From Ruminococcus sp. (GTDB lineage: Bacteria; Bacillota; Clostridia; Oscillospirales; Acutalibacteraceae): 12,193 nucleotides of DNA. The notes under the pieces were generated by a model. That model was not told where the DNA came from, made no database searches, and saw only the letters and a program-made list of their open reading frames with translations. Each line of letters begins with the position of its first letter. Position 1 is the stretch's first letter. The DNA lies in the NCBI GenBank assembly GCA_023667385.1, contig JAMPAE010000027.1, positions 1 through 12,193 on the forward strand, read 5' to 3'. A program made the translations under genes and the position numbers. Below are positions 5,527-12,193 of the stretch, piece by piece.

Positions 5527-7255
5527 TAAAAGGCTGATGAAAATTGTTCCGGGAAGCAGCAAGTATGTTGCGCTCAACGTTGTTTTTCAGTGGCTTTCAC
5601 TTTGCGCAAACATTGTCATGATGAGCATGATCACAGCTTTCCTTGCAAACCTTTTTTCTGCCGAAAAGCAAAATTTCAACCTGCTTTTGCTTGCAGTGGT
5701 TGTTGTTCCGGCAATAATCATCCGTTTTGTGTGCGCAAGGCTTTCAACAAGAATGTCATATAAATCTTCAAGCACAGTCAAAAAAAGCCTGCGTGAAAAG
5801 ATATATCTGAAGCTGCTGAGCCTCGGCAGCTCATATAAAGACAAAGTCAGAAGTTCAGAGCTTGTGCAGTTTTCCGTTGAGGGTGTTGATCAGCTTGAAA
5901 CTTATTTCGGCTCATATCTTCCGCAGTTCTTTTATGCAATGCTTGCGCCGCTGACGCTTTTCATTGTTTTGTGCTTTGTCAATGTACCATCTGCGGTTGT
6001 GCTGATGATTTGCGTCCCGCTGATTCCGATGACAATTGTTGCAATTCAAAAGTTTGCCAAAAAGCTTCTTTCAAAATATTGGGGACAGTACACCTCGCTT
6101 GGTGACAGCTTCCTTGAAAATCTCCAGGGACTCACAACGCTGAAAATTTATCAGGCAGATGATTTCAAAAGTGAGCAAATGGCGCAGGAATCAGAAAAAT
6201 TCAGGAAAATCACAATGAAAGTGCTCACCATGCAGCTCAACTCGGTTTCTGTCATGGATGCCATTGCCTATGGTGGAGCGGCGCTTGGTGTAATTATCTC
6301 AGTTTCTCAATATCTTAAAGGCAATGTAAGCCTGCAAGGTTGTATGCTGATTATTCTGCTCAGTGCTGACTTTTTCATTCCGATGCGCCAGCTCGGAAGC
6401 TATTTCCACATTGCGATGAACGGGATGGCTGCAAGCGACAAAATTTTCAAATTCCTTGAATCAGAGGATGACAGCAATAAAGGCGAAAAATCAATTGGCA
6501 GCAATGCTGAAATCAACGTTGATGCTTTGAGTTTTTCCTATGATAAGGAAAGAGAGATTTTGCATAAAGTCAATATGTCATTTCCTGAAAAATCACTTAC
6601 TGCCATTGTTGGCGAAAGCGGCTGCGGCAAATCCACCGTTGCCAATATCCTGATGGGTCGCAATAAGAACTACAGCGGCAGCGTAAAAATCGGCGAGCTT
6701 GAGCTTTCGGATGTTTCAGAAGAAAGCCTGATGGATTCAGTCACATATATCAGCCACAATAGCTATCTTTTCAAAGGTACTGTCAAGGAAAACCTGCTCA
6801 TGGGTAAGGCAGATGCTTCGGACGATGAGCTTTGGAGCGTGCTTGAAAAGGTGAAGCTTTCAGGCTTTTTGAAAAACGAAAACGGTTTGGAAACACAGCT
6901 TGCTGAAAGGGCAGCAAACCTTTCCGGCGGTCAGCGTCAAAGGCTTGCGCTTGCCCGTGCACTTCTGCATAACACGCAAATCTATATCTTTGACGAGGCA
7001 ACTTCCAACATAGATATAGAAAGCGAAAATGACATCATGTCACTGGTATATAAGCTCAGTGAAGAAAAAACAGTAATTGTGATTTCGCATCGCCTTGCAA
7101 ACACTGTCAATGCAGATAATATTTATGTTTTTGACGCAGGCAATGTTTGTGAAAGCGGAAAGCACGATGAGCTGATTAGCAAAAACGGTGTTTACGCAAA
7201 GCTTTTCAACGCTCAGCGTGAGCTTGAAAATTTCGGCAAAGGAGGAGTCAACTGA
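5519..7255 (+). CDS. ABC exporter-type half-transporter, CydD-like (permease + ATPase)
   Basis: A 578-residue half-transporter with an N-terminal six-helix membrane domain and a C-terminal ATPase. The membrane domain has CydD-like stretches: EGVDQLETYFGSYLPQ, and later FFIPMRQLGSYFH. ATPase motifs are Walker A GESGCGKST (365-373), signature LSGGQRQR (468-475), Walker B IYIFDE (488-493, catalytic Glu present) and H-loop ISHRL, so the site looks competent. I chose ATG 5519: AGGAGG lies at 5502-5507, and ATGATTGA overlaps the NEAT stop by 8 bases. An in-frame ATG at 5456 would overlap the NEAT gene by 71 bases and lacks support. It should pair with the next gene as a heterodimer. CydDC in E. coli exports cysteine/glutathione and has been linked to heme; the substrate here is unknown. 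Confidence 0.93.
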   Translation: MIDKRLMKIVPGSSKYVALNVVFQWLSLCANIVMMSMITAFLANLFSAEKQNFNLLLLAVVVVPAIIIRFVCARLSTRMSYKSSSTVKKSLREKIYLKLLSLGSSYKDKVRSSELVQFSVEGVDQLETYFGSYLPQFFYAMLAPLTLFIVLCFVNVPSAVVLMICVPLIPMTIVAIQKFAKKLLSKYWGQYTSLGDSFLENLQGLTTLKIYQADDFKSEQMAQESEKFRKITMKVLTMQLNSVSVMDAIAYGGAALGVIISVSQYLKGNVSLQGCMLIILLSADFFIPMRQLGSYFHIAMNGMAASDKIFKFLESEDDSNKGEKSIGSNAEINVDALSFSYDKEREILHKVNMSFPEKSLTAIVGESGCGKSTVANILMGRNKNYSGSVKIGELELSDVSEESLMDSVTYISHNSYLFKGTVKENLLMGKADASDDELWSVLEKVKLSGFLKNENGLETQLAERAANLSGGQRQRLALARALLHNTQIYIFDEATSNIDIESENDIMSLVYKLSEEKTVIVISHRLANTVNADNIYVFDAGNVCESGKHDELISKNGVYAKLFNAQRELENFGKGGVN

Positions 7256-8910
7256 TGAAAAAAAGAAGTAATTTGAAAATCATGGCTCGCCTTGTCGGCC
7301 TTGTTAAACCGCTTGCCGGTTACATGGTTCTTGCAATAATGATGGGCGTTATCGGTAACCTTTGCGCAAGCTTCATCACAATTTTCGGCGGATATGCGGT
7401 TGTTGGTTCGCTTGGCTTCAGCGCTCCGTCAATCAAAGCAGTGTTTGCCTTGGTGCTTGTTTTTGCCATGGTAAGAGGTTTGCTCCGCTATGCAGAACAG
7501 GCGTGCAATCATTTCATTGCATTCAAGCTGCTTGCGCTCATCAGAATGAAGGTTTTCACTGCTTTGCGCAAGCTCTGCCCCGCAAAGCTTGAGGGCAGGG
7601 ACAAGGGTAACCTCATTTCGGTCATCACCTCCGACATTGAATTGCTTGAGGTTTTCTATGCGCACACGATTTCGCCTATATGCATTGCAACGTTGTTCAC
7701 AATTTTTATGTGCGTTTTCATCGGACATTACAGCGTCTATCTTGCACTTTTGGCACTTTGCGCTTATATCACTGTTGGAGTGATAGTTCCGCTGATTATC
7801 TCAAAGCTCAGCGGTGACGACGGAATAAATTTCAGAAACAAATCAGGTGAGCTTAGCTCATTTGTGCTTGATTCGCTTCACGGCGTCGGCGAAATTATTC
7901 AATATGGCTGCGGAAAAAAGCGACTTGATGAAATGAACCAAAGAACATCAGCACTTTCGGAAGATGAAAAGCACGTAAAAGATACCACCGGAAAAAACAT
8001 TGCAATCACAAACACAATCATTCTTCTTTTTGATTTATTTATGCTTCTCGCTTCGTATTCTCTTTATAAAAGCGGATTAATCGGTGCTGACGGTGTTTTG
8101 ATCTGTACGGTTTCGCTCATGAGCTCGTTTGGTCCGTGTGTTGCCCTTGCAAATCTCGGAACAGGTCTGCAATATACCTTTGCCGCCGGCGACAGAGTGC
8201 TCGACATCCTTGATGAAGAGCCTGTGGTTGAAGAAATCAGCGGCAAAAAAGAAATTGCTTTCAGCGGTGTAAAAGCCGAAAACATCACCTTCGCATATGA
8301 ACATGAAACTATCCTCAAGGACATCTCAGTCAGTGTGCCAAAAAACAGTGTAATCGGTATTCAGGGCAGAAGCGGCAGCGGAAAATCAACCCTTTTGAAG
8401 CTGCTGATGCGTTTTTGGAATGTGCAAAATGGTGAAATTGAAATTTCCGATGTTGACATTAATCAAATCAACACCGCAAATCTGCGTGACATGGAAAGCT
8501 TTGTTACGCAGGATACGCATCTTTTCCATGACAGCATAAAAAGCAACATCCGCATTGCAAAGCTTGACGCAAGCGACGATGAAATTGTTCAGGCGTGCAA
8601 AAAAGCCTCTGTGCATGATTTCATCATGAGCCTGCCGAATGGATATGACACGAACGTTGGCGAGCTTGGTGACACGCTTTCGGGCGGCGAAAAGCAGAGA
8701 ATAGGACTTGCCAGAGCGTTTTTGCATGATGCAGATCTGATTTTACTTGACGAGCCGACAAGTAACCTTGACAGCCTGAACGAAGCGGTGATTTTGAAAG
8801 CACTCAATGAAGAACGAAGGGACAAAACGGTTGTTCTTGTTTCTCACAGAAAATCAACAATGCAAATTGCATATAAAGTTTACTCAGTTGAAAACGGAAG
8901 GGTGAGCTAA
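7255..8910 (+). CDS. ABC exporter-type half-transporter, CydC-like (permease + ATPase)
   Basis: A 551-residue partner of the preceding half-transporter. Membrane helices occur at about 20-50, 61-78, 137-182 and 247-285. The stretch DIELLEVFYAHTISP (127-141) matches the CydC-type position after helix 2. ATPase motifs: Walker A GRSGSGKST (371-379), Q-loop Q419, signature LSGGEKQR (475-482), Walker B LILLDE (495-500) and H531. Both nucleotide sites of the pair therefore look active, unlike many heterodimeric exporters with one degenerate site. It starts at an ATG overlapping the previous stop by one base (TGATG), with GGAGGA at 7241-7246, so translation is coupled. The direction of transport and the substrate cannot be read from sequence; export of thiols, porphyrin or a siderophore-like compound, or heme handling, are possible. 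Confidence 0.93.
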   Translation: MKKRSNLKIMARLVGLVKPLAGYMVLAIMMGVIGNLCASFITIFGGYAVVGSLGFSAPSIKAVFALVLVFAMVRGLLRYAEQACNHFIAFKLLALIRMKVFTALRKLCPAKLEGRDKGNLISVITSDIELLEVFYAHTISPICIATLFTIFMCVFIGHYSVYLALLALCAYITVGVIVPLIISKLSGDDGINFRNKSGELSSFVLDSLHGVGEIIQYGCGKKRLDEMNQRTSALSEDEKHVKDTTGKNIAITNTIILLFDLFMLLASYSLYKSGLIGADGVLICTVSLMSSFGPCVALANLGTGLQYTFAAGDRVLDILDEEPVVEEISGKKEIAFSGVKAENITFAYEHETILKDISVSVPKNSVIGIQGRSGSGKSTLLKLLMRFWNVQNGEIEISDVDINQINTANLRDMESFVTQDTHLFHDSIKSNIRIAKLDASDDEIVQACKKASVHDFIMSLPNGYDTNVGELGDTLSGGEKQRIGLARAFLHDADLILLDEPTSNLDSLNEAVILKALNEERRDKTVVLVSHRKSTMQIAYKVYSVENGRVS

Positions 8911-9267
8911 ATGAATACAGAGGAAAAAAGACAGTTTGAAAAAGAGATGGTCACTGAGATGATTGCACTTTATTGCAGAAAAAATCACGGCCATAAAAAG
9001 GAAATGTGCAGCGAATGTCAGGCTCTTTCCGATTATGCGTGTATGCGCTCTGATAAATGCCCGTTCATGGAAACAAAAACATTTTGCTCAAACTGCAAGG
9101 TGCATTGCTATAAGCCTGAGATGAGGGCGAAAATTAAGGATGTTATGCGCTTTTCAGGGCCGAGAATGATTTTTGTCCATCCTTATTCGGCAATGCGGCA
9201 CGTTATCTGCACAATGAAAGAAAGAAAAAAACTTGAAAAAGAAGAAAAGGAGCAAAACCATGTTTAA
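8911..9267 (+). CDS. ygbA: YgbA-family (nitrous oxide-stimulated promoter) Cys-rich protein
   Basis: A small cytoplasmic protein of 118 residues with the YgbA family pattern: MIALYCRKNHG (17-27), a CSEC pair (33-36), DYACMRSDKCPF (41-52), CSNCKVHCYKPEMR (59-72), and a conserved FSGPRMIFVHP motif (81-91). Nine cysteines (22, 33, 36, 44, 50, 59, 62, 66, 100) in paired spacing suggest a metal or Fe-S site; that is inference. In enterobacteria ygbA belongs to the NsrR nitric-oxide stress regulon, but the biochemical role is, to my knowledge, poorly defined. The start directly follows the stop of the CydC-like gene with AAGGGTGAG upstream. It lies inside a transporter operon, which ties it to heme/iron handling here. 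The Lys/Glu-rich tail (102-115) is probably unstructured. Confidence 0.9.
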   Translation: MNTEEKRQFEKEMVTEMIALYCRKNHGHKKEMCSECQALSDYACMRSDKCPFMETKTFCSNCKVHCYKPEMRAKIKDVMRFSGPRMIFVHPYSAMRHVICTMKERKKLEKEEKEQNHV

Positions 9268-9832
9268 AAAATTTCAGATTAAAGATTTTGTTTTTCTGGC
9301 AATTCTTGCCGCAGTAATGACTTTGGCAGGTGGTATCACAATGCCGCTTGTTATGCACACAACGGTTTTCGGTCTGCGCAATATGGTTGCTGCACCGCTT
9401 TATGCGCTGTTTTGCGCAGTCGGTCTGATGAAAGTCAGAAAGCCGGGAGCAATGACAATCATGGGTATTTTCTCAGGCGCACCGCTTGCATTTATGTCAC
9501 CTGTGATGTTTTTCAATAACTTTGTTGCAGCACTTTTTGCCGAGATTATTATTATGATTATTTTCAGAGGGTATAAAAACAAAGCTTCTGTTTTTGTAAC
9601 TGCCGGCTTGTGGATGCCATTCACTGTTCCCGTGACAATTTTGTTTTCAATGTGGCTCAACGGAACAAGCTTCGGCGAAATTGTCACTAATCCGACTTCG
9701 GCAATTCTTGTCACCATCGGAACTGTTGTTTTGGGCTTTGTCGGTTCTGCAATCGGCATGAAAATTGCAAAAGAGCTTCAGAAAGCAGGCAAGCTGAAAC
9801 CATATGGCGAAGAGGAACCCGAAGATGATTGA
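9260..9832 (+). CDS. ECF transporter substrate-binding (S) component, Trep_Strep/MptD type
   Basis: A 190-residue integral membrane protein with about five to six hydrophobic helices, short loops and a charged C-terminal tail (EEEPEDD). The N-terminus KFQIKDFVFLAILAAVMTLAGGI and the later GAMTIMGIFSGAPLAFM/SPVMFFNNF segments fit the Trep_Strep (MptD-like putative S component) family. It would bind the substrate in the membrane and dock on EcfT, the next gene, so this is probably a dedicated (group I) ECF system. I chose ATG 9260, with AAAAGGAG at 9245-9252 and an 8-base overlap with the ygbA stop; an in-frame ATG at 9233 lacks a ribosome binding site. The substrate is not evident from sequence; heme or a related iron compound is inferred from the NEAT neighbour. 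Confidence 0.87.
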   Translation: MFKKFQIKDFVFLAILAAVMTLAGGITMPLVMHTTVFGLRNMVAAPLYALFCAVGLMKVRKPGAMTIMGIFSGAPLAFMSPVMFFNNFVAALFAEIIIMIIFRGYKNKASVFVTAGLWMPFTVPVTILFSMWLNGTSFGEIVTNPTSAILVTIGTVVLGFVGSAIGMKIAKELQKAGKLKPYGEEEPEDD

Positions 9833-10520
9833 TTCACTGTCAGCAAAAAAGCCGTTTTATCCGCTGGTTTCGTTTTTTACATCGGTTGCTGCCCTTGTGT
9901 TTGGAATGCTCATTTCAAAAAGCCTGTGGCTGTTTGCCTTTGTTGCATTGATGGCTGTGATTTATTTTTCTTTCGGCATGGCAAAAAGCACAATGAAGGT
10001 GCTTTCGGCAATGCTTGCATTAGGGATGATTGTCGGCGGCCTTGCGTTTATTACAAACCGTAACCCTGCATCATTTTGGCAAACTGTGGGCAGAATGTTG
10101 CTCCTTGGGGTATGCGCAGTGCCAATGATTTCACTTCCGCCTGCCAATCTCACACGCTGCCTGACAAAAATGAAATGTCCGAGAATGATAACACTCGGTA
10201 TGCTGATAACAATACGTTTCATCCCAATCATCATCACCGAAATTAAACGCATTTGGGAAGCGATGCGTGTCAGGGGCGTCAAAATGGCGTGGTACAGACC
10301 CGATTGTCTTTATCGTGCATTTTTGCTTCCGCTCATTATGCGTATCATCGGAATTTCCGATATTCTGTCGCTTTCACTTGAAACACGTGGCTTTCAAATT
10401 GACAACAGTGAAGCAACAATATACAGACCGGTGGCAGTCAAAGCAAGAGATTTTGTGTTTCTATTTCTTGTAATTGCTGCAATGGTGGGAACGGAGGTGC
10501 TGAAATGCCTTGTGCATTAA
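9825..10520 (+). CDS. ecfT: ECF transporter transmembrane component EcfT
   Basis: A 231-residue membrane protein that couples ATP hydrolysis to movement of the S component. It has hydrophobic segments at about 12-75, 88-106, 122-138 and 207-228, and the two short Arg-Gly coupling motifs of EcfT: MRVRG (147-151) and ETRG (186-189), which contact the ATPases. The start at 9825 has AGAGGA at 9811-9816 and overlaps the S-component stop through ATGATTGA (8 bases), the same octamer as at 5519-5526. An in-frame ATG at 9804 would only add seven residues. The sequence is complete, with no frameshift, and the downstream ecfA starts inside its last codons. Confidence 0.93.
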   Translation: MIDSLSAKKPFYPLVSFFTSVAALVFGMLISKSLWLFAFVALMAVIYFSFGMAKSTMKVLSAMLALGMIVGGLAFITNRNPASFWQTVGRMLLLGVCAVPMISLPPANLTRCLTKMKCPRMITLGMLITIRFIPIIITEIKRIWEAMRVRGVKMAWYRPDCLYRAFLLPLIMRIIGISDILSLSLETRGFQIDNSEATIYRPVAVKARDFVFLFLVIAAMVGTEVLKCLVH

Positions 10521-11941
10521 AGCTTGAAAATGTTTCTTTTGCCTATGCTGAAAAGAAATACATTTTTGAAAATGTTGATTTCAGTCTTGATTATGGTGAA
10601 TTTGCGCTTTTATCCGGCTTATCCGGTGAGGGAAAAAGTACACTGCTTTCAATTGTAAACGGTGTAATTCCGTTCATTACCGGCGGAAAGCTCAAAGGCA
10701 AGGTTTATGTTGACGGCAAGGATGTTACAAAGCTCAAAATTGCAAAGCGTGCCGAGCTTATCGGAACGGTATTGCAAAACGCAGATGAGCAGATTGTTTA
10801 TGACAAAGTTCGTGATGAAATCGCTTTCGGATGCGAAAATTTCAACATACCTGCCGATGAAATTGAAGAAAGAATAGATTTCAGCACAAAGCTGATGGCA
10901 CTTTCACCCGATGACGGCACAAAAACGCTTTCAGGCGGTCAGAAGCAAAGGCTTGTTACGGCGTCAACACTTGCCATGAAGCAAAAAATCATCATTCTTG
11001 ATGAGCCGCTTGCAAACCTTGACAGAGAGGGTGCGCACATCCTTTTGTCAACGCTCAAAAACTTAGCCGATGATGGATATGCAGTGCTGATTGTTGAGCA
11101 CAGACTGGACATGGTGCTGCCGTATGTGAGCAAAACCTATTGGATTGAAGATAAGCAGATTAAAACAAATAAAGATAAAAACAGCTTTGTTGACACAGTG
11201 AAAATTATCAGGCATGAAGAAATCCCGTGCGAAAAAAGCAAACAGCCGATTATCAGCGGAAAAAAACTGATGTTTTGCCCCGGCGAGAGAAATATACTTG
11301 ATGACCTTGATGTTGACATTTATTCCGGCGACAGGATAGTTTTGCTTGGTGAAAACGGATGCGGAAAAACAACGCTCATGCGTGTGCTCGCAAGGTTAAA
11401 CATGATTTCAAGCGGTGAGCTTGTTCAAACAATATTGCCGAATGATAGACGAAAAAAACCAACATCAAAATGGTTTGAAAAAGTCGGATTTGTATATCAA
11501 AACCCGTCATATCAGCTTTTTATGCCGACTTTGCTTGATGAAGTTGCATATAAGGCGACCTCAAGAGAAAAAGCGATGGAGCTTATAAAAGCGCTTGGAC
11601 TCGACGGACTTGAGCAAAGGCATCCGCAATCGCTTTCCGAAGGTCAAAAGCGCCGTGCGAGCATCGCTGCAATCTGCGCCGGAGAGCCTGACGTGATTTT
11701 CCTTGATGAGCCCACGGTCGGTCAGGATTATGACAACCTTATGCGTATAGTTGAAACGATAAACAAAATGCATCGTGAAAAAGGAACAACGATTATCACT
11801 GTCACGCATGACGTTCGCTGCGCAGAAGCGCTGTGCGATAAGGCATTTATAATGGATAAAGGTAAGATAACAAGGCAGGGGAATGCTTCCCTTGCAACTG
11901 CCTATCTTAAAAATAATATCACAACGGAGGCAAAAGCATGA
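10505..11941 (+). CDS. ecfA: ECF transporter ATPase, fused double nucleotide-binding domain EcfA
   Basis: A 478-residue cytoplasmic ATPase made of two ABC domains in one chain, replacing separate EcfA1 and EcfA2. Domain 1: Walker A GLSGEGKST (38-46), Q-loop Q91, signature LSGGQKQR (142-149), Walker B IIILDE (162-167), H199. Domain 2: Walker A GENGCGKTT (282-290), Q-loop Q332, signature LSEGQKRR (377-384), Walker B VIFLDE (397-402), H435. The domain-2 signature has Glu for the second residue after Leu-Ser, so the two composite ATP sites may not be equal; both catalytic Glu residues are kept. A polar linker (216-248) joins the halves. It overlaps ecfT by 16 bases, with GGAGGTG at 10493-10499. 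It drives import by the adjacent EcfT and S component. Confidence 0.95.
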   Translation: MPCALKLENVSFAYAEKKYIFENVDFSLDYGEFALLSGLSGEGKSTLLSIVNGVIPFITGGKLKGKVYVDGKDVTKLKIAKRAELIGTVLQNADEQIVYDKVRDEIAFGCENFNIPADEIEERIDFSTKLMALSPDDGTKTLSGGQKQRLVTASTLAMKQKIIILDEPLANLDREGAHILLSTLKNLADDGYAVLIVEHRLDMVLPYVSKTYWIEDKQIKTNKDKNSFVDTVKIIRHEEIPCEKSKQPIISGKKLMFCPGERNILDDLDVDIYSGDRIVLLGENGCGKTTLMRVLARLNMISSGELVQTILPNDRRKKPTSKWFEKVGFVYQNPSYQLFMPTLLDEVAYKATSREKAMELIKALGLDGLEQRHPQSLSEGQKRRASIAAICAGEPDVIFLDEPTVGQDYDNLMRIVETINKMHREKGTTIITVTHDVRCAEALCDKAFIMDKGKITRQGNASLATAYLKNNITTEAKA

Positions 11942-12193
11942 CACAGATTACTTTGAAAATTGACGGAATGGCGTGCTCCATGTGCGAAAATCATGTGTGT
12001 GACGTTATCCGCAGAAATTTTGATGTCAAAAAAGTGACTGCATCGCACAAAAAAGGCACTGCGGTGATTCTCACCGAAGCAGAAATCGCCGAAGCAAAGC
12101 TGATTTCTGCAATTGGTGAAACAGGCTACAAAGTCATGGAATTTGAGAAAAGCGAAGCTGTGAAAAAGAAATCACTTTTTGGCTTTCGCAAAT
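11938..12193 (+). CDS. Small heavy-metal-associated (HMA) domain protein, open at right edge
   Basis: At least 85 residues, running to the window edge. Residues 1-68 form one HMA ferredoxin-like domain with GMACSMC (10-16; C13 and C16), the GMxCxxC metal loop of copper chaperones and P-type ATPase N-termini, and a later AIGETGYKV segment. The following FEKSEAVKKKSLFGFRK is a charged tail typical of free-standing HMA proteins, so the gene probably ends just outside, but an N-terminal domain of a larger transporter is not excluded. It overlaps the ecfA stop by 4 bases (ATGA), with GGAGG at 11926-11930, so it belongs to the operon. It probably binds a soft metal such as Cu(I) in the cytoplasm; a role linked to heme is speculation. 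Confidence 0.9.
   Translation, partial: MTQITLKIDGMACSMCENHVCDVIRRNFDVKKVTASHKKGTAVILTEAEIAEAKLISAIGETGYKVMEFEKSEAVKKKSLFGFRK

Noticed and set aside
5519..8910. Calling the ABC pair authentic CydDC for cytochrome bd assembly
   Set aside because: No cydA or cydB lies nearby, and the context is NEAT/ECF. Resemblance is at subfamily level only, so no cyd symbol was given.
9233..9259. Longer start for the ECF S component
   Set aside because: No good ribosome binding site, and the added MKKKKRSKT comes from the Lys/Glu-rich ygbA tail out of frame. ATG 9260 has AAAAGGAG.
9804..9824. Longer start for EcfT
   Set aside because: Adds only seven residues from the S-component tail. ATG 9825 has AGAGGA at 8 bases and the same overlap octamer as another junction.

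Overview
The window looks like chromosome from a low- to mid-GC Gram-positive anaerobe of the class Clostridia, probably Ruminococcus/Oscillospiraceae-like. Pointers are a type III glutamine synthetase, a T-box leader, strong GGAGG ribosome binding sites, intrinsic terminators, a PadR regulator, and an ECF transporter with a fused double ATPase. The genus cannot be fixed from sequence reading alone.

Left part (1-3840, minus strand): nitrogen assimilation. A type III glutamine synthetase (glnN) has its own promoter and an unusual promoter-proximal hairpin with a U tract. Downstream lies asnB, glutamine-hydrolysing asparagine synthetase, cut by the left edge. A well-formed T-box riboswitch precedes asnB. 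Its likely AAC (Asn) specifier and UGGC discriminator contact both fit uncharged tRNA-Asn, so glutamine made by glnN would feed asnB when Asn-tRNA charging falls.

Middle (3990-4710): a small PadR-family repressor gene on the minus strand with its own terminator and promoter, then a divergent regulatory region. The plus-strand promoter at 4537-4565 is followed, in the transcribed leader, by four copies of the inverted repeat AGTTAG-N6-CTAA(C/T)T. They are spaced 40, 41 and 20 bp apart, that is, on one helical face.

Right part (4711-12193, plus strand): one tightly packed operon of eight genes, all overlapping or abutting. In order: a membrane-anchored surface protein with a NEAT (heme/iron-binding) domain; two ABC exporter-type half-transporters resembling CydD and CydC; a Cys-rich YgbA-family protein; an ECF S component of the Trep_Strep/MptD type; EcfT; a fused double-ATPase EcfA; and a small HMA-domain (GMxCxxC) protein that reaches the right edge. 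Gene content and order recall the distal siaD-H part of the streptococcal heme operon. The best reading is a heme or iron acquisition and handling system: NEAT capture at the surface, ECF import, a CydDC-like pair moving a thiol, heme or related compound, and two metal/cysteine proteins in the cytoplasm. Heme as substrate is inference, since the usual NEAT heme-ligand tyrosines appear to be replaced.
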